Source of the DNA: Rapidithrix thailandica
GTDB taxonomy: Bacteria > Bacteroidota > Bacteroidia > Cytophagales > Flammeovirgaceae
Length of the DNA: 64,000 bases
Assembly (NCBI RefSeq): GCF_039710355.1
Contig: NZ_JBDKWZ010000001.1
Span: 620,001-684,000, forward strand
Reading direction: 5' to 3'
Shown here: one piece after another, positions 18,613-27,372 of the stretch
How positions within the stretch are numbered: position 1 is the stretch's first letter
How the letters are laid out: every line of letters begins with the position of its first letter
Notes under the pieces: model-generated
The model's database searches: none
Seen by the model: only the letters and a program-made list of their open reading frames with translations
What the model was told of the DNA's origin: nothing
Program-made: the position numbers and the translations under genes

Positions 18613-18829
18613 GTTTTTTTGTATATAAAAAATAACTATACCAGTTTAGGTAATAGCTTGGCATACCATTCGCAAAGGAATTCTGCAGATTACTTATATT
18701 TAGTTTGAGGTTGTATCTTCAAATCTCAACATTCTAAATGTATTTTTTAGGGGGACACTCTCTCGTACTCGATCTAGCTTGGAAAGAGTATTTTTTCAAT
18801 ATATTAACAATTAACCAAATGCTTATCAT

Positions 18830-19513
18830 ATGGATTGCATAATAGTAGATGATGAATCGGTGGCTAGGCAAATCATAAAAACGCATGTGTTGAATACTCC
18901 TGAATTAACCTTGGTAGGGGAGTTTGAAGATTCTATTGAGGCCTTTAACTTTTTAAAAGATAATAAGGTGGACGTGGCTTTTTTAGATATAGAAATGCCG
19001 GAAATGACCGGGATGGATTTAGTGCAATCTATTCCTGATTTGCCCCAAATCATCTTGATTACCGCACAAAAGGAATATGCCTTGGAGGCCTTTGAATACA
19101 ATGTGGTGGACTTTCTGGTGAAACCGGTGCGTTACCCTCGCTTTATGAAAGCTTTGGATAAAGTGAAACAAAATCTTCAGAAAACCTCTGAAAAAGCCCC
19201 GGAGGATCAAATCTATGTAAAAGCCGACAACAAAATTGTCCGCCTTACCTTGGAGGATATCTTTTTTATTGAAGCGCTTTCCGATTATGTGATTATCAAT
19301 ACGCTACAGAAAAAGTATGTGGTTCACTCTACCATGAAGGGAATGGAAAAGCGATTGGCCGCCACAAACTTCATCCGGGTGCACCGCTCTTATATTGTCA
19401 ATATCAATAAAATCGATACAATTGAAGATATGACGATAGTGATGCCACAAAAAGAAATCCCTATCGGAGCTTCATATAAAAGTAGTTTTATGGAAAAACT
19501 GAATTTTTTATAG
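18830..19513 (+). CDS. LytTR-family response regulator
   Basis: 227 residues. Receiver domain (about 1-118) with phospho-acceptor Asp53 in AFLDIEMPEMTG, Thr78 and Lys98 (LVKPV), then a LytTR DNA-binding domain (about 125-227) with the typical FIRVHRSYIVNINKI. Such regulators normally pair with a 5TM or HisKA_7 sensor kinase, which is absent here, so this is an orphan in the window. The stop codon TAG at 19511-19513 abuts the 75-bp repeat element; the last G of the stop belongs to the 3-bp flanking duplication of that element. Confidence 0.94.
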   Translation: MDCIIVDDESVARQIIKTHVLNTPELTLVGEFEDSIEAFNFLKDNKVDVAFLDIEMPEMTGMDLVQSIPDLPQIILITAQKEYALEAFEYNVVDFLVKPVRYPRFMKALDKVKQNLQKTSEKAPEDQIYVKADNKIVRLTLEDIFFIEALSDYVIINTLQKKYVVHSTMKGMEKRLAATNFIRVHRSYIVNINKIDTIEDMTIVMPQKEIPIGASYKSSFMEKLNFL

Positions 19514-19515
19514 AG

Positions 19516-19590
19516 GAAGTGAATTAACCTTTTTCTTTTTCCTAAAAAATGTTTCAAAATCGGCCAAAAACTATAAGTTTAAACCACTTC
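19516..19590 (+). repeat. 75-bp internally deleted copy of the GAAGTG MITE (copy B)
   Basis: Both ends match the 161-bp copies (starts GAAGTGAATTAACC, ends TTTAAACCACTTC) while about 86 central bases are missing. It is flanked by the direct repeat GAG (19513-19515 and 19591-19593). It is inserted directly after the LytTR stop codon and before the shared terminator. Confidence 0.85.
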
Positions 19591-19667
19591 GAGGACAAAA
19601 ACCAATCAGTAGAAAAGCATTTGTGATGCATGTATGTATCTGATTGAGAAATGTATAATTGAACAAA

Positions 19668-19714
19668 AGAAAAGCCGTAAGCAGAAGTATTAACTCTTCG
19701 CTTACGGCTTTTCT
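19668..19714. terminator. Bidirectional terminator, LytTR / PAP2
   Basis: A perfect 15-bp stem (19668-19682 with 19700-19714, AAAAGCCGTAAGC core) and 17-base loop, between convergent genes. Confidence 0.9.
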
Positions 19715-19737
19715 TATTCTTATAGAAAGCAATAGGT

Positions 19738-20343
19738 TTACTTTTGGTAATACAGGCTTTTTTGAGGAGCAAACTTGTTCCAGAGAAACATTAATAGTTT
19801 GAATGAGAGAAAGCCCCAAAGTATTCCTGTTAATGCGCCTACCATGAGGTCTCCCGGATAATGAACGCCCACGTAAATCCGGCTATAAGAGACAATGGCT
19901 GCCCAAAGAAACATCAGGCTAATATAAGCGACCCGTTTCCTGAACAAACAGAATAAAAAAGAGGCAAGTCCGAAAGTATTGGCCGAGTGCGAAGAGATAA
20001 ACCCGAAAGAGCCTCCCTTGTAATAGTTGCCGTTTTTGTCTTGTATGAGGTGTACTAATCCTTCCAGTTCCGGGCTATGAGAAGGCCTGAGACGCTCGAA
20101 AAAAGGCTTACAGAACCCGGACGCAAATTGATCGGCCAGAGTGATAGTAAGGCCGATAGCCATTAAAATAAAAATGGTATTCCAACGGAATTTATACACT
20201 AAAAATGCAATGATCAGCACATAAAAAGGAATCCAGGTACCGGATTCGGTAATGGCCCACATGATAGGGTCGAGCCAATCGGCATGCAGAGAATTAAAAA
20301 ACAGAAAGATCTCTTTATCAAGTTTGTCTAATGATTCCAACAT
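19738..20343 (-). CDS. PAP2-family membrane phosphatase
   Basis: 201 residues, integral membrane. The three acid-phosphatase motifs are intact: Lys79-x6-Arg86-Pro87 (KPFFERLRP), Ser118-His119 (FISSHSANTFG) and Arg155-x5-His161-x3-Asp165 (SRIYVGVHYPGD). Five to six hydrophobic helices alternate around them. Members dephosphorylate undecaprenyl pyrophosphate, phosphatidylglycerol phosphate or lipid A; the substrate cannot be chosen from sequence, but the size fits undecaprenyl-diphosphatase or LpxE/F-like enzymes. Monocistronic and divergent from miaB. Confidence 0.92.
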   Translation of the reverse strand: MLESLDKLDKEIFLFFNSLHADWLDPIMWAITESGTWIPFYVLIIAFLVYKFRWNTIFILMAIGLTITLADQFASGFCKPFFERLRPSHSPELEGLVHLIQDKNGNYYKGGSFGFISSHSANTFGLASFLFCLFRKRVAYISLMFLWAAIVSYSRIYVGVHYPGDLMVGALTGILWGFLSFKLLMFLWNKFAPQKSLYYQK

Positions 20344-20555
20344 TTTGAATGATGATAAGTGTGACAGATTAGGAAGTTGATAACCTCAACGCTGAATATT
20401 TACTAGCTATCGTACTCATCTGAAAAAAGAGACAAGTACCTGGCAAAATGCAAGTATAGGGGAAATATTACATTAAACAAATGCCGGTATTCTACCAATG
20501 AAAAGGCGTATCTGACTTTACTTTTAGCAAATATTTCAACAAACCTTCTTCAATT

Positions 20556-20586
20556 TTTCTCGGCCTGAAGAAATTTAGTAATTTTG
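20556..20586 (+). promoter_or_regulatory. Promoter of miaB
   Basis: TAATTTTG at 20579-20586 fits TANNTTTG, and TTTC at 20556-20559 lies exactly 19 bases upstream (one mismatch to TTTG). Start site near 20593. Confidence 0.6.
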
Positions 20587-20614
20587 CGCTTTGATACGAT
20601 AATGGTAAGAAGCA

Positions 20615-22108
20615 ATGGATCAGTTGATTAAGGATATTGGTATTTTAAATGAAGGCGATACGCAGGCTTGTGAGGTAGTAAATGTCTCTAAAGACATGGC
20701 AAAGCCTGACCAACGCAAATTATATATTGAGAGCTATGGCTGTCAGATGAATTTTTCGGACAGCGAGATTGTAGCCTCTATCATGGAAAAACAAGGATTT
20801 GGCACAACTTCCAAGTTTGAAGATGCCGATCTGATTTTTCTTAATACCTGCTCTATCAGAGATAAAGCAGAGCAAACCGTACGTAAGCGTTTGAAACAAT
20901 TCAATGCGGTGAAAACCGATAAGCCAGGCTTGGTGATCGGTGTGCTGGGCTGTATGGCCGAACGGCTAAAGGCTCAACTACTGGAGGAAGAAAAGATTGT
21001 GGATTTGGTAGCAGGTCCGGACGCCTATCGTGATTTGCCGGAACTGGTGTCCAACGTGGATGATGGCCGTAAAGCGGTGAATGTCTTTTTGTCTAGAGAA
21101 GAGACTTATGCCGATATCAATCCCGTTCGCTTGAACAGCAATGGCGTAACCGCATTTATTTCCATTATGCGGGGATGTGACAATATGTGCTCTTTTTGCG
21201 TGGTCCCTTTTACCCGGGGGAGAGAACGAAGCCGTGATCCGCATTCCATTGTAGAGGAAGCCAGGCAACTGGCAGCCAAAGGATACCGGGAAGTTACTTT
21301 ATTAGGACAAAATGTAGATTCATACAAATGGTCTTCTGAAGATTCTCTTAAAGGAAAAGCACAAATCGAAAGGGCTGAAAAGAAAGGTGAAACTATTGAA
21401 GTAGTTAACTTTGCGAATCTTTTGGAAATGGTGGCCCAGGTGGATCCCTTGCTCAGAGTAAGGTTTTCTACATCCCACCCCAAAGATATCACCGATGAGG
21501 TATTGCATACCATGGCTAAGTACGACAATATCTGTAAGTACATTCACCTGCCGGTACAAAGCGGAAACACGCGTGTGTTGGAGATTATGAACCGTACATA
21601 TAGCAGGGACTGGTATCTGAATAGAGTGGATGCCATCAGACGGATTTTAGGGGACGACTGTGGTATTTCTTCCGATATGATTGCCGGCTTCTGTACCGAA
21701 ACGGATGAAGAACATCAAGAGACCCTCAGTTTGATGGACTATGTGCAATACGACTTCAGTTATATGTTCTACTATTCGGAGCGTCCGGGTACATTGGCCG
21801 CGAAAAAGTTTGAAGACGATATTCCTTTGGAGGTGAAAAAGCGAAGGTTACAAGAAATTATTGCCAAACAAAATGAACATTCCATGGCCCGGAACCGGCG
21901 GGATGTTGGGAAGGTGCACCGAGTCTTGGTAGAGGGGCTGTCCAAGCGGTCGGACGAATATCTTCAAGGAAGAAATACTGCGAACAAAGTAGTGGTTTTC
22001 CCGAAAGAATCGTACGAAAAAGGACAATATGTAAATGTACTGGTAGAAGATTGTACCTCAGCGACTTTATTAGGAAAAGCAGTCAAACAAGCCGCTGAGA
22101 TAGTTTAA
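20615..22108 (+). CDS. miaB: tRNA-2-methylthio-N6-dimethylallyladenosine synthase
   Basis: 497 residues. Radical-SAM methylthiotransferase that adds the methylthio group to i6A37 of tRNAs reading UNN codons. The N-terminal UPF0004 domain has the auxiliary [4Fe-4S] ligands (ESYGCQMN, NTCSIR, GCMAER); the radical-SAM cluster is Cys188, Cys192, Cys195 (RGCDNMCSFC). A TRAM domain closes the protein (about 430-495). A moderately charged insertion (KGKAQIERAEKKGETIEV) is typical of Bacteroidota MiaB. Its partner miaA, which makes the i6A substrate, is at 35666 in this window. Confidence 0.97.
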   Translation: MDQLIKDIGILNEGDTQACEVVNVSKDMAKPDQRKLYIESYGCQMNFSDSEIVASIMEKQGFGTTSKFEDADLIFLNTCSIRDKAEQTVRKRLKQFNAVKTDKPGLVIGVLGCMAERLKAQLLEEEKIVDLVAGPDAYRDLPELVSNVDDGRKAVNVFLSREETYADINPVRLNSNGVTAFISIMRGCDNMCSFCVVPFTRGRERSRDPHSIVEEARQLAAKGYREVTLLGQNVDSYKWSSEDSLKGKAQIERAEKKGETIEVVNFANLLEMVAQVDPLLRVRFSTSHPKDITDEVLHTMAKYDNICKYIHLPVQSGNTRVLEIMNRTYSRDWYLNRVDAIRRILGDDCGISSDMIAGFCTETDEEHQETLSLMDYVQYDFSYMFYYSERPGTLAAKKFEDDIPLEVKKRRLQEIIAKQNEHSMARNRRDVGKVHRVLVEGLSKRSDEYLQGRNTANKVVVFPKESYEKGQYVNVLVEDCTSATLLGKAVKQAAEIV

Positions 22109-22129
22109 TAAAAATTAACCGCATACTTG

Positions 22130-22160
22130 TTTGATAATAGAATAAAGCTTAGTAATTTTG
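22130..22160 (+). promoter_or_regulatory. Consensus promoter of rpsO
   Basis: TTTG at 22130-22133, 19-base spacer, TAATTTTG at 22153-22160: a full match to the Bacteroidota promoter. Start site near 22167, giving a leader of about 36 bases. Confidence 0.82.
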
Positions 22161-22202
22161 CGGGAATTCTTAACGGAGTATAGAAAATTAATATTAGGAT
22201 AA

Positions 22203-22478
22203 ATGTATTTGTCAAAAGAAAAGAAAGAAGAGATTTTCAAGGCTCATGGTTTCAAAAAAGAAGCAACTGATACAGGTTCACCAGAAGCTCAGGTTGCTTT
22301 GTTTACCCACCGAATCCAACATTTGACAGAGCACTTGAAGCAAAATAAGAAGGACAGCTCTACCCGGTTAGGTTTGATGAAGTTGGTAGGTAAGAGAAGA
22401 AAATTGTTGAAGTTTTTGCAAAAGAATGATATTACCAGATATCGTGCGATCATTAAAGAATTAGGTATTAGAAAGTAA
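22203..22478 (+). CDS. rpsO: 30S ribosomal protein S15
   Basis: 91 residues. Binds the central domain of 16S rRNA. Diagnostic segments are DTGSPEAQVALFTHRIQHLTEH and the basic LVGKRRKLLKFLQKND. Its own promoter lies just upstream and a terminator just downstream; pnp follows, the arrangement found in many bacteria, though here 383 bases and a terminator separate them. Confidence 0.98.
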   Translation: MYLSKEKKEEIFKAHGFKKEATDTGSPEAQVALFTHRIQHLTEHLKQNKKDSSTRLGLMKLVGKRRKLLKFLQKNDITRYRAIIKELGIRK

Positions 22479-22565
22479 ATGGAAAGTCTTCGACATGTTT
22501 CTCGACAAGATTTTGGTTTTGTCGGTTATACTTTCTACAATTGTTAAAAGAAATCCATAGTTTTA

Positions 22566-22592
22566 GGGGATTCATTTATGAATTCCCTTTTT
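22566..22592 (+). terminator. Terminator of rpsO
   Basis: GGGGATTCAT (22566-22575) pairs with ATGAATTCCC (22578-22587), then T5. The rpsO and pnp genes may thus be separate or partly read-through units. Confidence 0.75.
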
Positions 22593-22861
22593 CGGTTTTT
22601 AAACATTCAGGAATGCTTCCGCCTGTCTCAGCCTTAACCAGGGGAAGTGATTCGGTTCAGACTCAACGGAAAAACAGAACTTAGCCCAGGCCAAGTGCCA
22701 TTTTTCTGAAGGTAACATTCAAAAAAATATACTGTGTTAGGTTAGTAAGAACCACTCCTAGTATTGAAAATACTGTCTGACGTTTAGAGCCCCCAAGCTT
22801 TGCTGTTAAGGAATAGCGAAGAGTAGACCATTCATAAAACTCACTATTTAAGTCTATCGTA
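22593..22861. other. rpsO-pnp intergenic region / pnp leader
   Basis: About 270 bases with no gene. In many bacteria the pnp leader is a processing and autoregulation target, but no conserved element could be identified here by eye and no perfect TANNTTTG box was found. Confidence 0.4.
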
Positions 22862-25066
22862 ATGCATCACGAATTATATCCTAATTTTATCACCAAAGAA
22901 ATTGAACTACCCGATGGCCGGACCATCACCCTGGAGTCTGGTAAATTGGCCAAGCAAGCCGATGGCTCAGTGGTAGTTCGCATGGGTAATACGATGCTCC
23001 TGGCCACAGTGGTGTCGAATACAGAACCCCGAGAAGATGCTGATTTTTTACCTTTATCTGTAGATTATCAAGAGAAATTTTCTGCCGCGGGAAAGATCCC
23101 CGGTGGTTTTATTAAGCGAGAAGGAAGATTAAGCGAGCATGAGATACTCGTTTCTCGTTTGGTGGACCGGGCCATCCGTCCACTGTTCCCTGACAATTAT
23201 TACTGTGATACCCAGGTCAATATTTATTTGATTTCTGCGGATCAAGAAGCTCAGCCGGATAGCTTAGCCGCTTTGGCTGCTTCTACGGCTTTCGCAGTAT
23301 CTGATATCCCGTTTAACGGACCTATTTCGGAGGTGCGAGTAATTAAAACGGACGGACAATATTGGGTAAATCCCGATTTGACTACCTTCAATGATAAAAA
23401 TATCGAATTGGATATCATTGTAGCCGCTTCCATGGAAAATATCATGATGGTGGAAGGGGAAATGGATGAAGTAAGCGAATTGGACTTGCTGGAAGGTATG
23501 AAGGTAGCCCATGAGGCCATCAAAGTACAGTGCCAGGCTCAAATCGAATTTGCCGAGTTGGCGAATGCTACTGAGAAGAGAGTTTGGGAAGGTGCGGAAG
23601 AGGATGAAGAGCTTAAAGCACAAGTTTTTGAAGCTGTATATGATAAACTGTATGAGGTTGCCAAATCTTCGGTTTCGGTAAAATCGGAAAGAAAAGCGGC
23701 CTTTAAAGAAGTAAAAGAAGGATATTTGGATACATTGCCTGAGGACGATGAAACCATTAACCTGACTTTGATTAAGCGCTATTTGGATGCTGCGGAAAAG
23801 AAAGCAGCAAGGGATTTGGTGCTGAATGACAGAGTTCGTTTGGACGGACGCCAGTTAGACCAAGTACGCTCTATTGCCTCCGAAGTGGATTACTTACCTT
23901 CAGCCCATGGTTCAGCAATTTTTACCAGAGGTGAAACTCAATCACTTACCTCGGTTACTTTAGGAACCAAATTAGATGAGCAAATCATCGACCGGGCAAT
24001 GCACTCAGGTACCAGCAAATTTATTTTACACTATAATTTCCCAGGCTTCTCTACCGGAGAGGTAAAACCTAACCGTGGACCTAGCCGAAGAGAAATTGGT
24101 CATGGCAACTTGGCGCACAGGGCCTTGTTCCGCATGGTGCCAAAAGATTTGGAAAATCCGTATACCATCCGGGTAGTTTCTGATATTCTGGAGTCAAACG
24201 GTTCTTCTTCTATGGCAACTGTTTGTGCCGGTACGTTGGCATTGATGGATGCAGGGGTAAAACTGAAAGCACCTGTGTCAGGGATTGCTATGGGGATGAT
24301 TTCGGATGCCGAGACGGGTAAATATGCGATCCTTTCGGACATCTTAGGGGATGAGGATCACTTAGGAGATATGGACTTTAAAGTAACCGGTACGGAAAAT
24401 GGTATCACTGCTTGTCAGATGGATATCAAGATAGATGGTTTGTCTTTTGAAGTATTGGAAGAAGCTTTGGAACAAGCACGCAAAGGCCGTTTACATATTT
24501 TACAGGAAATGGGTAAAACCCTTACCGAGCCACGTGCCGATTATAAACCACATGCTCCTCGTTTGGTAAGTATCGAGATCGAGAAAGACATGATTGGTGC
24601 GATTATCGGACCGGGAGGTAAGGTAGTTCAGGATATCCAGCGTGAGACCGGAACCACCATTACCATTGAGGAAGTGGATAAATCGGGGATCGTAAATGTA
24701 TATGCTTCGGATAAAGAGGCCTTGGACAAGGCTGTGAAGCGTATACAACGTATCGTAGAAGTACCTGAAGTCGGTAAAGTATATGACGGTATCGTCAAGT
24801 CAGTGACCAACTTCGGGGCCTTCGTAGAGTTCTTACCGGGGAAAGAAGGTTTACTTCATATTTCCGAGATCTCTTGGGAACGCTTGGAGAGTATGGATAA
24901 TGTGATGGAGAACGGAGAGGAGATCAAAATAAAACTGATGGATATCGATAAGAAAACCGGTAAGTATCGTTTGTCCAGAAAAGTATTGCTGCCAAAGCCT
25001 GAAAACTACCAAGAACCTCAGGGGTCGAGAGATCGGGGGTACGGGCAGAAAAAGAAGCGATATTAA
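22862..25066 (+). CDS. pnp: Polyribonucleotide nucleotidyltransferase (PNPase)
   Basis: 734 residues. Phosphorolytic 3'-5' exoribonuclease of the degradosome and mRNA turnover. Two RNase PH domains (about 12-145 and 320-455) flank an all-helical linker; the second has the active-site segment LHYNFPGFSTGEVKPNRGPSRREIGHG (read in parts) and the catalytic acidic pair in DILGDEDHLGDMDFK. A KH domain (about 565-625, GAIIGPGGKVVQDIQRETG) and an S1 domain (about 635-705) complete the protein. Start MHHELYPNFITKEIELPDGR fits homologues. Confidence 0.98.
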   Translation: MHHELYPNFITKEIELPDGRTITLESGKLAKQADGSVVVRMGNTMLLATVVSNTEPREDADFLPLSVDYQEKFSAAGKIPGGFIKREGRLSEHEILVSRLVDRAIRPLFPDNYYCDTQVNIYLISADQEAQPDSLAALAASTAFAVSDIPFNGPISEVRVIKTDGQYWVNPDLTTFNDKNIELDIIVAASMENIMMVEGEMDEVSELDLLEGMKVAHEAIKVQCQAQIEFAELANATEKRVWEGAEEDEELKAQVFEAVYDKLYEVAKSSVSVKSERKAAFKEVKEGYLDTLPEDDETINLTLIKRYLDAAEKKAARDLVLNDRVRLDGRQLDQVRSIASEVDYLPSAHGSAIFTRGETQSLTSVTLGTKLDEQIIDRAMHSGTSKFILHYNFPGFSTGEVKPNRGPSRREIGHGNLAHRALFRMVPKDLENPYTIRVVSDILESNGSSSMATVCAGTLALMDAGVKLKAPVSGIAMGMISDAETGKYAILSDILGDEDHLGDMDFKVTGTENGITACQMDIKIDGLSFEVLEEALEQARKGRLHILQEMGKTLTEPRADYKPHAPRLVSIEIEKDMIGAIIGPGGKVVQDIQRETGTTITIEEVDKSGIVNVYASDKEALDKAVKRIQRIVEVPEVGKVYDGIVKSVTNFGAFVEFLPGKEGLLHISEISWERLESMDNVMENGEEIKIKLMDIDKKTGKYRLSRKVLLPKPENYQEPQGSRDRGYGQKKKRY

Positions 25067-25200
25067 CGATCTTTAAGTCTAAGAAACTTCGTACCGGGCT
25101 TGTTAGTCCGGAATAAAAACTATATACTTGACAGAAACGTATAGTAAGATATGAATATGAAGTATCTTGGAAAGATTAAAGAACTTATTCCATAAATTAA

Positions 25201-25240
25201 ATACCAATTCTACATGTTAGGATTGGTATTTTTTGTTTTT
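25201..25240 (+). terminator. Terminator downstream of pnp
   Basis: A 12-bp stem with one G-T pair (25201-25212 with 25218-25229, ATACCAATTCTA) and 5-base loop, then a T-rich run. It lies about 135 bases after the pnp stop, so the 3' UTR is long. Confidence 0.8.
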
Positions 25241-25507
25241 ACCAAACGATTTTGTTATTGCAATAACGTATACTTTACTCTTACTAGCCTTTCGTTCCCT
25301 GTATTAAGAATGCTACAGCCTTTCTCCTCAAAAGGATTACGCGATTAGTACCGGGAATATACTACTACAATCAGAACCAGCATTTACAGTTCTACTAACT
25401 CTGCTATCTCTCATTATTATCTGTTAATAATTGTCCTGAACTAATGAAATTTTAAGTTCGTTTAGTTTTTGAATTTATTACCTCATTATCTTTAAAGCCG
25501 TCTTTTT
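25241..25507. other. rpoD upstream region
   Basis: No gene seen. A TATCTTTA (about 25486-25493) one base off the -7 consensus is the best promoter candidate for rpoD, though it lies very close to the start codon. Confidence 0.35.
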
Positions 25508-26371
25508 ATGAGACAACTAAAAATCAGTAAACAAATTACTAACCGTGAAAGTCAGTCTCTGGATAAATACTTGCAAGAGATTGGCAAAGTTGAATTACTC
25601 ACTCCTGATGAAGAGGTAGAACTTGCCAAACGTATCCGGGAAGGTGATCAACTGGCTCTTGAAAAACTTACCAAAGCGAACTTGCGTTTTGTCGTGTCAG
25701 TAGCTAAACAATACCAGAATCAAGGCCTATCCCTAGGCGATCTCATCAATGAGGGGAACCTGGGCTTGATTAAAGCAGCACAACGGTTTGACGAAACCAG
25801 AGGGTTTAAATTTATCTCTTATGCTGTCTGGTGGATACGACAGTCCATTTTGCAAGCCTTGGCGGAGCAGTCTCGTATTGTGCGTTTGCCTCTAAACCGT
25901 GTCGGGTCGTTGAATAAAATCACAAAAACCTTTTCCGAGTTAGAGCAAAAGTATGAACGGGAGCCCTCTCCGGAGGAACTCGCTGAAGTTTTGGAGGTCA
26001 CTACAAATGAAGTAGTGGATACCATCAAGATCTCAGGAAAACATGTTTCGATGGATGCTCCTTTTCAACAGGGGGAAGAAAACAACCTGTACGATGTCCT
26101 GGAAAGTAATAGCGATCAAAAGCCTGACTCAGCATTATTAAATGATTCCCTTCGAAGGGAAGTCTACCGGGCGCTGTCTACTTTAACCAAACGTGAGGCC
26201 GATGTGATTTCACTTTACTTTGGCCTGAACGGAGAACATTCAATGACTTTAGAAGAAATAGGTGAAAAGTTTAACCTTACCCGCGAGCGTGTAAGGCAAA
26301 TCAAAGAAAAAGCCATAAGGCGCTTAAGACACACTTCTCGTAGTAAAGCATTAAAACCCTACCTGGGTTGA
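25508..26371 (+). CDS. rpoD: Primary RNA polymerase sigma factor (Bacteroidota sigma-70 type)
   Basis: 287 residues. MRQLKISKQITNRESQSLDKYLQEIGKVELLTPDEEVELA (in parts) is the conserved Bacteroidota N-terminus, which lacks region 1.1 and the non-conserved insert of proteobacterial RpoD. Region 2 (LRFVVSVAKQYQNQGLSLGDLINEGNLGL, FISYAVWWIRQSI), region 3 (REPSPEELAEVLE) and region 4 with the helix-turn-helix (TLEEIGEKFNLTRERVRQIKEKAIRRLRH) are complete. This factor reads the TTTG-N19-TANNTTTG promoters seen elsewhere in the window. Monocistronic. Confidence 0.97.
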   Translation: MRQLKISKQITNRESQSLDKYLQEIGKVELLTPDEEVELAKRIREGDQLALEKLTKANLRFVVSVAKQYQNQGLSLGDLINEGNLGLIKAAQRFDETRGFKFISYAVWWIRQSILQALAEQSRIVRLPLNRVGSLNKITKTFSELEQKYEREPSPEELAEVLEVTTNEVVDTIKISGKHVSMDAPFQQGEENNLYDVLESNSDQKPDSALLNDSLRREVYRALSTLTKREADVISLYFGLNGEHSMTLEEIGEKFNLTRERVRQIKEKAIRRLRHTSRSKALKPYLG

Positions 26372-26386
26372 TCTACAGGTAGATTT

Positions 26387-26422
26387 GGGCTTAAGAACGA
26401 AACCTCGTCTTAAGCCTTTTTT
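26387..26422. terminator. Terminator shared by convergent rpoD and folA
   Basis: GGCTTAAGAACGA (26388-26400) pairs with TCGTCTTAAGCC (26405-26416) with one bulged A, then T6. The folA stop codon (26410-26412) lies inside the stem. Confidence 0.82.
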
Positions 26423-26910
26423 CTTTGATAGGAGATGATAGAATGCGGATACTGATTTTTAGTATCTTCCGGGTAATCCTCTCTGCTAAGTTCTTGCCAC
26501 TCATGGGTATCCAATGCCGGAAAAGTCGTATCCCCATCAAATGTTTCATGGACTTCCGTAATGTATAGTTTGTCAGCTAATGGAAGTGCCTCTCTGTAAA
26601 TGGTTCCTCCGCCAATAATGAACAGGTTTTCTTCTTGTACTTGTTCTGTGGCGTATTCAATTGCCTCTTTTAAAGAATGCTTCACGATACAGCCCTCAGG
26701 TTGATAGCTTGTCTGCCGGGTTATAATTATATTCGTACGGTTCGGTAAAGGCCTTCCTATGGATTCAAATGTTTTTCTACCCATTATGATAGCATGGCCA
26801 CTGGTGGTTTTTTTGAAAAATTTAAGATCATTGGGTAGGTGCCATAGAAGTTGGTTGTTATTACCGATAATATTGTTTTGTGCTTTGGCTACAATGATGG
26901 AAATTGTCAT
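26410..26910 (-). CDS. folA: Dihydrofolate reductase
   Basis: 166 residues. Reduces dihydrofolate to tetrahydrofolate with NADPH. Family motifs: MTISIIVAKAQNNIIGNNNQLLWHLPNDLK (in parts) with the conserved Trp and active-site Asp, MGRKTFESIGRPLPNR, and FIIGGGTIY. The C-terminal beta strand carries the expected Tyr and Thr residues. A -7-like box TACCTTTG lies on the minus strand at 26962-26969, 52 bases upstream. The gene ends within the hairpin of the convergent rpoD. Confidence 0.97.
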   Translation of the reverse strand: MTISIIVAKAQNNIIGNNNQLLWHLPNDLKFFKKTTSGHAIIMGRKTFESIGRPLPNRTNIIITRQTSYQPEGCIVKHSLKEAIEYATEQVQEENLFIIGGGTIYREALPLADKLYITEVHETFDGDTTFPALDTHEWQELSREDYPEDTKNQYPHSIISYQRKKA

Positions 26911-26961
26911 TTTTACAAACTTATTAAGTGATGGTATTTACATACGTAATGATCCGTAGGG

Positions 26962-26969
26962 CAAAGGTA
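26962..26969 (-). promoter_or_regulatory. Candidate -7 box for folA
   Basis: TACCTTTG on the minus strand fits TANNTTTG; no clear -33 element upstream. Confidence 0.4.
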
Positions 26970-27001
26970 TGTGAAATCTTTTGATAATAATTCATTCGAC
27001 T

Positions 27002-27046
27002 CAGAGCACGTCCAAAATTCGTTGTTGGGCCAAAGGATGAAATTTA
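27002..27046. repeat. AGAGCATG repeat, site R2 (left and middle part)
   Basis: About 45 bases beginning CAGAGCACGTCC and ending GATGAAATTTA that align with 52971-53016 (about 80 percent by eye). The right inverted arm CATGCTC is missing. Confidence 0.45.
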
Positions 27047-27107
27047 GCTGTACTTTTTTAAATAAAAAGACTAAATGGTTGTTTGGGTTACGTCTGTTTA
27101 GTTTATT

Positions 27108-27268
27108 GAAGGGAATTAACCTTTTTCTTTTTGCTAAAAAATGTTTCAAACACGCTTCCTCTGTGTTACTTTTTTCAACAATAGCTTTGGCTATTCTCTT
27201 CAAAAAGTGCCTTGATGAGCCGATTTTGATTCCATTTTCGGTCAAAAACTATAAGTGTAAACCACTTC
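27108..27268 (+). repeat. 161-bp GAAGTG MITE, copy A
   Basis: Begins GAAGGGAATTAACC and ends AAACCACTTC; flanked by ATT on both sides (27105-27107, 27269-27271). It is about 94 percent identical by eye to copy D and has exactly the same length. It lies between folA and the exonuclease gene, which are divergent. Confidence 0.88.
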
Positions 27269-27372
27269 ATTGAAAATAAACTGGTTAACTGTGTTGTTTT
27301 TTGAAATTGTTTCGGATGCCTTTACTCCTAAAATTACCTACCTGAAAGTTTAACGCTAAATGTAAGAATATC

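Noticed and set aside
26971..27273. Plus-strand frame of 100 codons upstream of the exonuclease
   Set aside because: It is made of two repeats (R2 and MITE copy A). The same peptide piece reappears at the copy near 60.3 kb, and substitutions among copies are mostly non-synonymous.
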